NCBI GenBank assembly: GCA_963764805.1
Contig: CAVXUB010000002.1
Coordinates: 769,490 to 833,489, forward strand
Length of the DNA stretch: 64,000 bases
Direction of reading: 5' to 3'
Source: CAVXUB01 sp963764805
GTDB lineage: Bacteria > Actinomycetota > Acidimicrobiia > Acidimicrobiales > Bog-793
Shown here: piece by piece, positions 8,729 through 18,315 of the stretch
Numbering within the stretch: the first letter of the stretch is position 1
Layout of the letters: each line of letters starts with the position of its first letter
Notes under the pieces: model-generated
What the model saw: only the letters and a program-made list of their open reading frames with translations
The model's database searches: none
What the model was told of the DNA's origin: nothing
Translations under genes and position numbers: made by a program

Positions 8729-8822
8729 GGGCAGCGCGGCACGGACCCAGCCGCGAAACCAGCCCTCCCCCCTCGAGCCCACCGGCAAGGCCCCGTAGTG
8801 CCAGCAGGTAGCGTCTTCGCCT

Positions 8823-10768
8823 ATGGCGCCGCTCAGCACACGAGAGATCCGTCAGGCCTATTTCGACCATTTCACGAGGCGGGGACACACGATCATCCCT
8901 CGCGCTCTCCTCGTCCCCGCGAGGACCCGACAACGCTGTTCACCGGCTCGGGGATGCAGCCACTCATCCCGTATCTGCTGGGCGCACCGCACCCGGCCGG
9001 CGACCGGCTCGTCGACTCGCAGACGTGCTTCCGCGCCGAGGATATCGACGAGGTGGGAGACACGCGCCACACCACCTTCTTCGAGATGCTCGGCAACTGG
9101 GGCCTCGGGTCCTACTTCAAGGCGGAGCAGCTCCCCTGGTTCTTTGCGTTCCTGACGGAGGTGCTCGGACTCGATCCGAGCCGGCTCTACCCGACCGTGT
9201 TCTCCGGCGACGATCGCTTCGGGATCCCTCGCGACGAGGAGTCTGCTGAGATCTGGACCCGACTGCTGAGCGAAGCGGGCGTGGATGCCAGGAGCGTCGA
9301 GCTCGGGACGGCGGAGAACGCCTCCAAGGTCGGCATAGGCGATGCCAGGATCTCGTTCTTCGACGCCTCCAAGTGTTGGTGGAGCAGGTCCGCCTCCCCG
9401 GAGGCGATGCCCGTCGGAGAGCCCGGCGGCCCGGACTCCGAGGTCTTCTACTGCTTCGACCAGGTGAGCCACGATCCCGCCTATGGCGAGCACTGCCACC
9501 CGCACTGCGACTGCGGTCGCTTCATCGAGATCGGCAACTCGGTCTTCATGCAGTACCGGCGGACCGAAGACGGCTTCGAGGAGCTGCCGCAACGCAACGT
9601 CGACTTCGGTGGAGGCTTGGAACGCTTGGCGATGGCGGCGATGGGCTCGCCCGACGCCTTCCGGATCGATCTGCTGGCTCCGCTCGTCGAGCATGTCGAG
9701 AAGCGAGCCGGCGTGGGCTACGACGAACACGTCGCCTCCGTGCGCATCATCGCCGACCACGCCCGCGCGCTCGTGTTCCTGGCAGCTGACGGCGTGGTGC
9801 CCTCCAACACGATGCAGGGCTATGTGATGCGGCGTTTCGCACGTAGGGCGATGCGCCAGGGCCACTCCCTCGGGATTACCAGCCAGCTGCTCGCCCCATT
9901 GGTAGAGGTGGTCGTCGCCGCCTACGGCGACGCCTACCCCGAACTGGCGGGGCGTGAGAAGGAGATCACCGAGGTCCTCGACAACGAGGAGCAGATGTTC
10001 AGGCAGACCCTGACGCGGGGCGTTCGCGAGTTCCGCAAACTGGCAGGCGACAAGCTGACCGGTGACACGATCTTCACCCTCTTCGACACCTACGGGTTCC
10101 CACCCGAGCTCTCGCTCGAGGAAGCCGCTTCGTCGGGGCTTCCCGTGGCGCCGGATTGGCGCGCCCGCTACGACGAGCGAATGGCTCAGCAGCGCCAGCA
10201 GTCCTCCATCGCTCAGGGCGTCTTCAAGGGCGGCCTCGCCGACCAGTCCGAGGCCACGACAGAACTGCATACAGCCACCCACCTCCTCTACAAAGCTCTG
10301 CGCCTGGTCCTCGGAGAACATGTCGTGCAGCGGGGAAGCAACGTGACAGCGGAACGCCTGCGCTTCGACTTCTCGCACCCGGCGAAGATGACGAAGGAGG
10401 AGCTGGCGGAGGTCGAACGCATCGTCAACGAGGCAATCGAGCGAGACTGGCCGATGTCGTGGCGGGAGATCCCGACCGAGGCCGCCTTCGGCGAGGGTGC
10501 ACTCGGCGCCTTCGGCGACAAGTACGGCGAGACCGTCAAGGTCTACACGGCAGGCGATCCGCATGGCGAGTGGTACAGCAAGGAGATCTGCGGAGGACCC
10601 CATGTCGAGCACACAGGAGTCCTCGGCCGCTTCAAGATCGTCAAGGAAGAGTCCTCGAGCGCCGGGGTGCGACGGATAAAGGCGATAGTCGAGAACCAGG
10701 AACGCCGGACAGGTGGCGGCCAGCGCCTGAGGCTTGTGCCGGTACGCGCGCATCATCGGGGGCCGTAG
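8823..10768 (+). CDS. alaS: Alanyl-tRNA synthetase, short form lacking the C-terminal domain, frameshifted at the start
   Basis: Charges tRNA-Ala with alanine. The N-terminus (MAPLSTREIRQAYFDHF...GHTIIP) is in one frame to about 8920; the sequence resumes after one missing base with DPTTLFTGSGMQP in another and runs on to 10768. The catalytic core, tRNA-recognition region and editing-type domain are present: 'TELHTATHLLYKAL' corresponds to the HxxxH zinc motif, and 'CGGPHVEHTGVLG' supplies the later Cys/His. The protein ends soon after 'KEESSSAGVRRIKAIVE', so the DHHA1/C-Ala part (about 220 residues) is missing. Length is about 650 residues against 870-890 for ordinary actinobacterial AlaS. 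The short form resembles AlaS of Patescibacteria. Confidence 0.85.
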
Positions 10769-10838
10769 CGCCCGGGCGCGCCGCCATGGCGCGTCCTAAG
10801 AGCGCTCGATTCGAGATCCCTCGGCTTCGCGGCCTTCA

Positions 10839-12320
10839 TCACCCGGCGACATCGAACAATGTGGGTGGGTCCTTTCCGCCGCGGACCTCGCCCTCGGCGG
10901 CAGACCGAGCCCGCTCCTCGCCTTGCGGACTCTCGTAGGGCTCTCCAAGCTCGTCATCAGGGTCCGCTTGCCCCGGCGGCACCCAGCGCCACCTACCGGG
11001 CCCGCCCCGTAGCTTGAATCCGCCTGATGTCGCCATGCGGTGGTGCGGCACGCAGACGTTGGCGAGATTGGCGAGCTCCGTTGGGCCGAACTGGTGGAAG
11101 TCGATGCGGTAGTGGTGCGCCTGCAATCCTCGGGTCATCTCGCATCCGGGCACCACGCAACGGGGGTCGCGCTCGTCAAGAGCGCGCCTGAGAGCGAGCG
11201 GGATGTAGCGGCCGAGATGGGTGACGGACATCACGTCGACGCCACGCTTGATGACGAGCTCGCAGACGGCGTCTCCCAAGACGGAGCGGGCCACAGAAAG
11301 AGGCACCGGCCCTACGCCGGGGATCTCACAGATCTCGCCCTCTCGAACCTCCCCGCGGAAGAACGCCTCCCAATCGACGATGAACCGCACTGTTGCCCGG
11401 GTAGAACGGTGGACGCTCCGCGAGACCGGAACGGCCCCGCCAGAGGGCGGCGCGGGCGGCGGATCGCTCCCCGGGCGGCTCGGCGGCTGCCCGGAATCCG
11501 GACGCTCCGGTGCTTGAGCGGTCGATCCGTTTGACCACTGCCCCCGCACGATCTCGATCAGCGCGTCCGCCATCAGAGCCTGGGACGGTTCGTCCCGGCC
11601 CTCCCGGCGAGCCTCACGATAGAGCCGCTCACGCACCGCCTCGACCGCCACCTTCAAGAGCGCGAACTCGTCTGGCACAAGACGCCCGTCGATCCGCCCG
11701 GCCCCATCAGCGTCCTTGTAGAAGCGAAGGTAGCGGCGGCGGCGGATGGACTCGATGCGCTCTTGCTCGGACTTCTCCGACGCCTTCTCCCGCTTGCGCT
11801 GTTCGACCTTGCGGCGGAGATCGGCCGCCGAGTCCTTCTTGGCCTCGTCGACGAGATCGTCCGCCTTGGCTGGATCCAAGTCCGCCAACTGGCCAAGCTG
11901 GCCGCCCTTGGATTGCGAGAGGTCGCCGGATCTCAGCGCTTCATCCAGCTTGCCGGACTGCTTGGCGCCCTTACCGGCCTCCAGAGCGGAGATCGCCTGC
12001 GAGATGGTGTCCCCTGTCTCGCCGGCGAGCCAGTCCGCCGCCGTCCTGTCGCCGGTCCTCCTATGGGCACCAGCCTCGGAGCAGCGATTCGCGCAGAGAG
12101 CCTTGCCGGCGGCGGCCAGGCGCTCGACTCGGGCGAAGAAGCGCACGAGCCTCACAGCATCATCGAGCGAGAGCGAGTCCGGCTCGAGCTCCTTGAGCTC
12201 GCGCTCCAGCCCCTCTCGATCATGGCCCGCCGTCTCGACACCGCACCTCCCCGCGTGACCTCGATGGATCCGTGGTGCGCATGCGCACGAGAGCGTCCGG
12301 CGGAGCCACTCGAGGCTCAT
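10839..12320 (-). CDS. DUF222/13E12-type HNH endonuclease domain protein
   Basis: Protein of about 493 residues of the multicopy actinobacterial 13E12/DUF222 family. The N-terminal half is helical and charged ('SQSKGGQLGQLADLDPAKADD'). The C-terminal HNH domain has CxxPGC-type cysteines ('DPRCVVPGC'), 'LQAHHYRIDFHQFGPTELANL' and 'CVPHHRM', the zinc-finger HNH arrangement. A Pro/Ser-rich linker near residue 290 separates the halves. The family's biological role is unknown; a link to recombination or mobility is guessed from the fold. The start is uncertain: ATG at 12320 has no clear ribosome site and the first 30 residues look unlike the family. Confidence 0.82.
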   Translation of the reverse strand: MSLEWLRRTLSCACAPRIHRGHAGRCGVETAGHDREGLERELKELEPDSLSLDDAVRLVRFFARVERLAAAGKALCANRCSEAGAHRRTGDRTAADWLAGETGDTISQAISALEAGKGAKQSGKLDEALRSGDLSQSKGGQLGQLADLDPAKADDLVDEAKKDSAADLRRKVEQRKREKASEKSEQERIESIRRRRYLRFYKDADGAGRIDGRLVPDEFALLKVAVEAVRERLYREARREGRDEPSQALMADALIEIVRGQWSNGSTAQAPERPDSGQPPSRPGSDPPPAPPSGGAVPVSRSVHRSTRATVRFIVDWEAFFRGEVREGEICEIPGVGPVPLSVARSVLGDAVCELVIKRGVDVMSVTHLGRYIPLALRRALDERDPRCVVPGCEMTRGLQAHHYRIDFHQFGPTELANLANVCVPHHRMATSGGFKLRGGPGRWRWVPPGQADPDDELGEPYESPQGEERARSAAEGEVRGGKDPPTLFDVAG

Positions 12321-12383
12321 CCAGTACGTGTGTTCGATGATAGCAAGTCGGTGCGCGCGACCGAGCGCTGTGGCGAAACTTTC

Positions 12384-13229
12384 TCAGCGGTTGCGTTTGA
12401 AGAGGCTGCCGAAACGACTCTTGGGAGGACCCTCATCGTCCTCGGCATCGTCGGCATCGTCGGCATCGTCGGCGTCCTCGGCGTCCGCGGCGTCCGCGGC
12501 GTCCGCGGCGTCCTCGCCGCCATAATCGTCCTCGTCGTCCTCGTCGTCCGCGAGATCGCCTTCCTCGGCGTCGCCGTCGCCTTGGTCGTCCTCTTCGCCA
12601 ACTTCGTCCTCTTCGTCCTCGTCGACGTCCTCGTCGTCCGCGTCGTCCACCTCGTCGTCGTCCTCGTCGTACTCCTCATCGTCCTCGAAGTCTTCGTCGT
12701 CCTCGAAGTCCTCGTCGTCCTCAGCCACGTCGCCCATGTAGCTGCGATCGCTCAGCGCGGCGCGGATGTCCTCCTCGCTCGGGGCCGGGTCGCTACCGTC
12801 GCCGAGGTCGCTGGCGGGGATCCGCCGCAGCAGGGAGGTGATCTTCCCGGGTCGGCTGATGTCGAACGGCAAGCCCGCCTTGCGCAGCAGCCTGCGACCG
12901 GTCGGCGTCAACCCGATCCTGTACGTGACGAATTCGATGAGGCGGGCGTCCACGAGCAACCCGAGCGCACGGCTGAATTCGAGCGGGTCGGGTGAGGTGT
13001 GCGTCAGTTGCTTGTAGGCGCCGATGATCTCGCCGAGCATCGCCAGCTCGCCCCCGTTGGCGATCTCGATGGCGAGCAGCGCATTGGTCTCGTCCCGGCT
13101 GAACTGCGACTCGATCGGCACGGACGGGACGCTATCAGCGGCCCTGGCAGCCACCCGGACGGGACCCTCGAGGGAACTGCGAGGGAACCCGGCGGAGAGT
13201 TTCGAGGTGGCAGAGGTCTGCTCGCGCAC
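12384..13229 (-). CDS. Winged-helix-like protein with a very long acidic Asp/Glu tail
   Basis: 281 residues. Residues 40-120 look like a compact winged-helix domain ('LGLLVDARLIEFVTYRIGLTPTGRRLLRKAGLPF'). From about residue 165 the chain is almost entirely Asp, Glu and Ala for some 100 residues, then closes with a basic end (KSRFGSLFKRNR). The tail comes from GAC/GAG/GCC codon runs at about 12430-12730. I do not recognise the family. The shape (DNA-binding-like head, polyacidic tail, basic tip) recalls histone chaperones, DNA mimics or RpoE-delta-like proteins. It is 9 bases from the AAA ATPase gene upstream and may be co-transcribed with it. Confidence 0.75.
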   Translation of the reverse strand: MREQTSATSKLSAGFPRSSLEGPVRVAARAADSVPSVPIESQFSRDETNALLAIEIANGGELAMLGEIIGAYKQLTHTSPDPLEFSRALGLLVDARLIEFVTYRIGLTPTGRRLLRKAGLPFDISRPGKITSLLRRIPASDLGDGSDPAPSEEDIRAALSDRSYMGDVAEDDEDFEDDEDFEDDEEYDEDDDEVDDADDEDVDEDEEDEVGEEDDQGDGDAEEGDLADDEDDEDDYGGEDAADAADAADAEDADDADDADDAEDDEGPPKSRFGSLFKRNR

Positions 13230-13238
13230 CGCAGGCGA

Positions 13239-14426
13239 TCAGAGATCGGTCGCCGCATCTCCGCGGCGCCTCACATAATCGCCGAAACGAGGAACGGCGA
13301 ACTCCACCACGTTGTGCGCCGGCGAATAGATGATGCCTTTCGAGATCAGGCGATCACGCTGAGTGGAGACCTGTTGGGGGGTACGCCCGAGGCGCCTCGC
13401 CACCTCACCGGAGGGGATCCGGTCGTCGCCGATCGAGGCCATCGCCACGAGGTACTCGCGTTCGGCAACCGAAGCCTTCTCGAAACGGATGCGGTACAAG
13501 CCGTCGTCGAGCCTGCGCTCGGCGGTGCCGACCGCCGCCTGAACATCGGCCAGGGTGATCACCGTGCCGGGTCGATCGGACGGGGTGCCGGCCGCTGCCC
13601 ACGCCTCTTGCCCATAGAGCTGCGTGAAGTACGGGTAGCCCGCCGCCAGCCGGACGATCTCGCTGAGCGCCGTGTCTTCGTAGGTCACGTCGAACTCGGC
13701 GGCCGGATCGACGATCGCCTCGACGGCATCCCGATCAGACAGCCAGTCGACCCGGTCGAAGAAGAGCCTCTCGGAGTAGCTGCCGGCCGCGGCCACCTGG
13801 TTCGGCAGATCCGGCAGACCGGCGGCGATGAACGCCACCGGCAATCCCTCCGCCGCACCCGCAGCATGCAAGAGCGCCGAGAGATCGTGGGGCGCCATCA
13901 ACTGCAGCTCGTCGAGGAGGAACACCGCCCCCACGCCGGCGTCGGCGGCGGCCGAGCCGAGCCGGACGAACAGGTCATCGAGAGCGTCTTCGGGTAGTTG
14001 CGAGCCGGCGGGTGCCGTGAGGCCGAGCTCGAGGGTGACAACGCCCACGGCCGCCGTGAGGCTCGAGTTCCCGATCAGGTCGCGCAACCATGTCAGCGCC
14101 CGCGCCAACTTGCCGCGCCCGAGTACGGCGTGTCCCTGGACGAGGATCGAGGCGACCGAAGCGCCGATCCCGGCCGAGCGCCGCACTTCCTGGTATCCGG
14201 CCAGCCATCCCCGGTCCCGAAGCCGATCCAATGCCTCCCGGAGAAGCACGGTCTTGCCCATCCCGCGAAGCCCGTGCCAGACGATGCTCTCCGCATGAGC
14301 CCGCCCCTCGAACTGGCCCGCCATGTAGTCGACCATCGCCAGCTGTCGGGCCCGCCCGGCGAGCAGCGGCGGCCGGGATCCCGCCCCCGGGGCGTAAGGA
14401 TTGATCATCCCATGGCGCTCTGGCAT
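13239..14426 (-). CDS. AAA ATPase with C-terminal winged helix (Orc1/Cdc6-like or ATPase_2 architecture)
   Basis: 395 residues. Walker A is HGLRGMGKTVLL (about residue 50), Walker B VGAVFLLDELQL (about 165), and sensor-like 'AAGLPDLPNQV' follows. The C-terminal 90 residues hold a helix-turn-helix ('GEVARRLGRTPQQVSTQRDRL'). This layout is shared by bacterial ATPases that come with mobile or toxin genes; no partner is obvious except the acidic-tailed protein downstream. ATG 14426 lies 9 bases after a TATACT box and could be translated leaderless; ATG 14408 (MINPYAPG) is the alternative. The promoter area is full of dyads, which suggests self-control. Confidence 0.8.
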   Translation of the reverse strand: MPERHGMINPYAPGAGSRPPLLAGRARQLAMVDYMAGQFEGRAHAESIVWHGLRGMGKTVLLREALDRLRDRGWLAGYQEVRRSAGIGASVASILVQGHAVLGRGKLARALTWLRDLIGNSSLTAAVGVVTLELGLTAPAGSQLPEDALDDLFVRLGSAAADAGVGAVFLLDELQLMAPHDLSALLHAAGAAEGLPVAFIAAGLPDLPNQVAAAGSYSERLFFDRVDWLSDRDAVEAIVDPAAEFDVTYEDTALSEIVRLAAGYPYFTQLYGQEAWAAAGTPSDRPGTVITLADVQAAVGTAERRLDDGLYRIRFEKASVAEREYLVAMASIGDDRIPSGEVARRLGRTPQQVSTQRDRLISKGIIYSPAHNVVEFAVPRFGDYVRRRGDAATDL

Positions 14427-14453
14427 ACTCCGAAGAGTATAGCAACGCTGCTA
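14425..14453. promoter_or_regulatory. Two abutting inverted repeats at the AAA ATPase promoter
   Basis: ATACTC-CGAA-GAGTAT (14425-14440) and TAGCA-ACGC-TGCTA (14440-14453) are two perfect dyads sharing a base. On the minus strand they contain TATACT, a good -10 box, nine bases before the ATG at 14426. They look like operators placed on the core promoter. Confidence 0.5.
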
Positions 14454-14531
14454 CACGAAGACCCGCCAACCCGATCGCTCCGACAGCCATGCAGCCGTCG
14501 TGCGCTGCTTCCAGTCAGGGCCCCGAGACCC

Positions 14532-15506
14532 TTAGCCCTTCGTGACGCACTTCCCGGCAGTGTTCGACCAGAGACCCTGGACGTCGAACTTGTCGCTGCC
14601 GATCGTCAGGTAGGCGTCGAGGTTCACGCAGAGATCGCCGATCTCGTTGCCACCACTCAGCCAGCCGCGCGACGGCCACAGGTCCGTGACCGATTCCGCG
14701 TACTCGTGAGTCTCAGTGGACTCGTAGCCGTCGATCAGGCGGGCGGGCGAGAGCGTCGTGCAGGCGCCGGTGCCAAGGTCAGGGACATAGGGCAGGTTCG
14801 TGTAGGCGATCCGGCCGTCGACCGACGAGGTCGAGTCGTGCCAGCCGCAGAAGCCGGAGTTCGGGAAACCGTCCGGATGCGTGCCGGTGGGAGAGGCGAT
14901 CACGTACTGAGTGTCGTCGTTGGAAGCTTGCGTCGTGTTCCCGAAGTGAGTCGCCGCCTTCACCGCCTCTGCGGCGATCTGGGCTGCAGTGGCCTTGCTC
15001 GGCTCTGCCGACGCCTTGTCGAACCACACCCCCGCCAGGATCGACGAAGTCGGGTGAACGACGTGGATCCCCCTGGTGCCGCATTGCGTCGTCCCCTTGG
15101 GCAGGCCCTCGCAATACTGATCCAGGATCGTTCCCCACGTGTCGGGTGTGCCATGCAGGTCCGTGAACAACGCCTGCAGCGCGGTGGCGGCGCCAGCAGG
15201 ATCCTTCGACCATTGCGAGCCCCAGAAGACGAGGTACACCGTCGGATGTGGCGAGATCGGTCCGTTCTTCGCCGTACTGTGCAGCGAGACAAGGGTCTTC
15301 GACGGGATGTCGAGCTTGTCCGGACGAATCGGCTTCAGGCCGAACCTCTGAAAGGAGTCCGCGGCCTTCGAGGTGCTGGCCAATGCCGGCGCGGCCTTCG
15401 CCGGCGACGAATTGGCCGAGGCGGACGTGGCGCTCGGAACCGCCAGAGCCGTTGCTGCGCCGGCGGCGAGCACCACCATCGCGACGAGACGCTTACGAGA
15501 CTTCAA
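14532..15506 (-). CDS. Secreted protein with a THEYAE motif, possible metallopeptidase
   Basis: 324 residues starting at TTG 15506 behind a GGGGAGG ribosome site. A basic start, hydrophobic core and Ala-rich cleavage area form a signal peptide of about 30 residues. The mature protein carries 'TVYLVFWGSQWSKDP', 'LTDLHG'-like spacing and the later 'ESTETHEYAESVTDLWP', in which the His/Glu cluster resembles a zinc site. Cysteine pairs suggest disulfides. Similar proteins are common in actinobacteria and related to the EXORDIUM-like class as I recall; the enzymatic activity is not established. It stands alone, with 14427-14531 free of genes. Confidence 0.7.
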   Translation of the reverse strand: MKSRKRLVAMVVLAAGAATALAVPSATSASANSSPAKAAPALASTSKAADSFQRFGLKPIRPDKLDIPSKTLVSLHSTAKNGPISPHPTVYLVFWGSQWSKDPAGAATALQALFTDLHGTPDTWGTILDQYCEGLPKGTTQCGTRGIHVVHPTSSILAGVWFDKASAEPSKATAAQIAAEAVKAATHFGNTTQASNDDTQYVIASPTGTHPDGFPNSGFCGWHDSTSSVDGRIAYTNLPYVPDLGTGACTTLSPARLIDGYESTETHEYAESVTDLWPSRGWLSGGNEIGDLCVNLDAYLTIGSDKFDVQGLWSNTAGKCVTKG

Positions 15507-15648
15507 GTCTTGACCTCCCCAGCACCGGCGGCCGCATGGGCCGCAGCGAAATTCTCCTATACCGCCGACCCCAGTCGGGCGGTGCCCGAACAGTAGCGGA
15601 AAGCCCTTTCGATCACCATCCTGAACGGCGACGGGGAGGGGCTCATCT

Positions 15649-16279
15649 TCACCATGGTGCGAGATCGACGAGAGGCGGGCCGGCACGGCGACCGGACAGC
15701 CAGGCGACAAGCTCGGCGCGGTCCTGCGCAGTTGCCAACCGTGCCGGCAGCGTGCCGAGGAGCTGCGGCAGCTCCCATTCGACGTACGGGTCCGGCCAGT
15801 CGGACGGCGCGTAGCCGAGGCCCAGATCGACGTGGTGCATCTCCACCTCCCGGAGCCTGCGAACCGGGCTGGCCGTGGTCGGCCAATGGTCGCCACCCAT
15901 GAAGTCGGAATGCGGCCATCCGGCGGACAGGCACTTGTCCCAGGCGCGCTCGATCGCCCGGTTCATCTCCTTCAAATCGGAGGCGATGGCTCGTGCCGAC
16001 CGTGTGGCGCCGGCGGCGATGCCCGCGTCCCGCTCCGCAGTGCCTCCCGGGTATCTCGGGATGTCTTCACCTCGGAGGGCCCCCTCGAGGCGGCGGACGT
16101 GACCTTCGGCGTTGCGCGCCAGATGGCTGAGGACGTGCCCGAGCGTCCAGTCCGGCAAGCTGCTGGGCCGCCGGACGGCGTCGTCGTCCAGTTGGGAGAC
16201 CGTCGCCTCGATCCGCGCATGGGAGGCGTGCGCCAGCTCGATTGCCAGGGTGGGGTTGTCGTCGAGAACGCTCGCCCAT
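15649..16279 (-). CDS. Mycothiol-dependent maleylpyruvate isomerase-like (DinB-fold) protein
   Basis: About 208 residues. The segment 'LPDWTLGHVLSHLARNAEGH' is the metal-binding helix of the MDMPI N-terminal/DinB fold, and 'REVEMHHVDLGLGY' supplies further histidines. Such proteins act as thiol-dependent transferases or isomerases; the substrate here is unknown. The upstream kinase gene stops at 16280 and an ATG follows immediately at 16279, the natural coupled start. That ATG lies one frame away from the conserved sequence, which itself has no start codon, so a one-base error within the first ten codons is likely. Confidence 0.75.
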
Positions 16280-16870
16280 TCAGCGAGCCTGCCGCACGAA
16301 GGCGGTGATTCGTTCGAGGGGCGGGTCGTAACCGTCCCTGGTGTCAACGACGAGAGTTCGCAGTTCTCCCACGTCCACTTCATAGCTGGCCCAGTCGAAC
16401 GTCCCGTCACTCATCTGAGCGACGACGAGCTCGTCAGGATGCGCGAAACGCCGCACGTCCCCGCTCGCAGCCCTCTGCGCGTAGCGCTTGGCGGCAACCG
16501 AGTGCGGCACCCGGCAGAAGATGAGGGAACAGTCCGCTATTGGAAGGAAGGCCGCGATCTCCTTCCCGAACCACTGTCGATGGAACGCCGCCTCGGCCAC
16601 CACTGTGCATCCATGCCGGAGCAGCACGTCGATACATCCGTACAGGGCTTGGAAGGTTCGCTGGGCGATCGGACCTCCATAGATTCTTCTCACCCCTGCG
16701 GCTAGAGCGATTCCTTCCTTGATGTGGTCCTTGAACAGCGTCGGCGCCGGGAGAGCGTCACCGAGGAGTGCGGCGAGCGTCGTCTTTCCCGCACCTGGAA
16801 CACCGGCCACCAGCACAAGCTTCGGTCTGGGTTGCAAGAGCTCCTCTGCGGGGGCGGCCGGCCGCATCAT
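16280..16870 (-). CDS. P-loop kinase (AAA_33/zeta-toxin-like)
   Basis: 196 residues. Walker A GVPGAGKTTLA is near residue 22, followed by 'LFKDHIKEGI', 'VVAEAAFHRQWFGKEI' and an Arg-rich lid ('AAKRYAQRAASGDVR'). This is the nucleoside/antibiotic kinase-like layout seen in chloramphenicol phosphotransferase and zeta proteins. The phosphorylated substrate is unknown. It directly precedes the isomerase-like gene and is probably co-transcribed with it. There is no antitoxin beside it, which argues against a zeta toxin. Confidence 0.75.
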   Translation of the reverse strand: MMRPAAPAEELLQPRPKLVLVAGVPGAGKTTLAALLGDALPAPTLFKDHIKEGIALAAGVRRIYGGPIAQRTFQALYGCIDVLLRHGCTVVAEAAFHRQWFGKEIAAFLPIADCSLIFCRVPHSVAAKRYAQRAASGDVRRFAHPDELVVAQMSDGTFDWASYEVDVGELRTLVVDTRDGYDPPLERITAFVRQAR

Positions 16871-17063
16871 CCAACCATATGACCTGTCTCGGCAGCCCGC
16901 TCACGCACTGTAGTCACCGCGCTCACGCACTGTAGCGACTCGGCTGCGTACAGGCATTCTCGTTGCACTTGGCCGATGCCGGCGTTAGACAGTGCCTCAG
17001 CGGGGCCACCGCTGGGTCGCCTCGCCTACCTGCAATCTGTCTCTCGTCGAGGGAGGAAGAACC

Positions 17064-18257
17064 TTGCGAATGCGCACGCCTAAAGCCGTATTGGCCGCCA
17101 GCGCCGCGGTCGTCGTGGGCTTCGGGGTCGGGCTGGCGGTCCCGGCACTCGCGACCGGCAACTCCGTGGTCCCTGCGGTGCACCAGGCGCCGGAGTCCTC
17201 GTTTCCCCACATGAACCACGTCTTCGTGTTCATGATGGAGAACTCGTCCTACAACGACCTGCTGTCGGCCACCAACAGGAACACGACCTTCATCCAGCAG
17301 ATGGCGAAGCAGTACGGCCTTGCCACCTACTACTACGGCGTGACCCACACCAGCTTGCCCAACTACGTGGCTGCGCTCAGCGGCAGCAACTGGGGGTCGA
17401 ACACGGACGACGAGGCCCAGGCCGATGACGGCTACTTCAACCACACGAACCTCGTCGACGAGCTGCAACAAGCCGGGGTCAGTTGGCGGGGCTACATGCA
17501 GTCGATGCCGTCGGTCGGGTACACCGGCGACTACGGCGACTGCACGAGCCCGGCGCCCGATCCGAACTGCACTTCCGACCCGACGAGCAGCGCGATGTAC
17601 GTGCGCAAGCACAATCCGTTCATGCAGTTCCCCGACATCTACAACAACCCGCAGCTCGCCGACAACGTCGTTCCGCTCAAGGAATTGGGTGATGCGCTGA
17701 AGACGGGAGATGTCGCCGCCTTCAACTGGATCAGCCCCAACATCTGCAACGACATGCACGGAGGGGCGCCGGCGTGCCCGTACCCGAGCTCGCCGACTGA
17801 CCCCCTTCAGGCGAGGCTCTACCAGGACGGCAACAACTTCCTCAAGCTCTGGGTGAACGCGATCATGAGCTCCCCTGCCTGGACGGGCAACTCGGCGATC
17901 TTCATCACCTGGGACGAGAGCGACTACAGCGACTCGTCGCCCTACGGGCCCGAGGACGACAGCGGTTGCTGCGACTCGCCGATACTCCCTGCCACTCCGG
18001 TCAATCCGACCACCGGCAGCGGTGGCGACCTCGTCGGCGGCACGCTCTACGGCGGCGGCCACGTCCCGATGATCGTCATCTCTCGGGAGGGGGCACGCGG
18101 TACCGCCGACGCGACGCCGTCCAACCACTACTCGTTGCTGCGGACGATCGAGCTCAACTGGGGACTGCCGTTCATCGGTTTCGCCAGCGACAAGGCTCAG
18201 GTCCATTCGTTGGCTCCGTTGCTCATGCCTCCGGGCGCCACGAGCAAGACCCACTAA
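17064..18257 (+). CDS. Secreted phosphoesterase (acid phosphatase/phospholipase C-like)
   Basis: About 397 residues of the alkaline-phosphatase-like phosphoesterase family (PF04185 type). A signal peptide ends near ALATGNS. The metal-binding start 'HVFVFMMENSSYND' and the catalytic 'THTSLPNYVAALSG' are present, as are 'FNWISPNICNDMHG', 'IFITWDESD' and 'HVPMIVIS'. These match secreted acid phosphatases and phospholipase C proteins that release phosphate outside the cell. TTG 17064 sits 7 bases after GGGAGG and fits better than ATG 17070. A strong hairpin follows the stop. Confidence 0.88.
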   Translation: MRMRTPKAVLAASAAVVVGFGVGLAVPALATGNSVVPAVHQAPESSFPHMNHVFVFMMENSSYNDLLSATNRNTTFIQQMAKQYGLATYYYGVTHTSLPNYVAALSGSNWGSNTDDEAQADDGYFNHTNLVDELQQAGVSWRGYMQSMPSVGYTGDYGDCTSPAPDPNCTSDPTSSAMYVRKHNPFMQFPDIYNNPQLADNVVPLKELGDALKTGDVAAFNWISPNICNDMHGGAPACPYPSSPTDPLQARLYQDGNNFLKLWVNAIMSSPAWTGNSAIFITWDESDYSDSSPYGPEDDSGCCDSPILPATPVNPTTGSGGDLVGGTLYGGGHVPMIVISREGARGTADATPSNHYSLLRTIELNWGLPFIGFASDKAQVHSLAPLLMPPGATSKTH

Positions 18258-18284
18258 GCAGCCCGACAGCTGTCATCTGACGCG

Positions 18285-18315
18285 CCCGGCGTCCCGGTCA
18301 CCCCGGGGTGCCGGG
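18285..18315 (+). terminator. Hairpin terminator after the phosphoesterase gene
   Basis: CCCGGC at 18285-18290 pairs with GCCGGG at 18310-18315, and the inner arms pair as well, giving a stem of about 13 pairs with a 5-base loop. There is no T run, as is common in high-GC actinobacteria. Confidence 0.55.

Noticed and set aside
16280..16870. Zeta-type toxin
   Set aside because: No epsilon-like antitoxin neighbour; a general P-loop kinase is the safer call.
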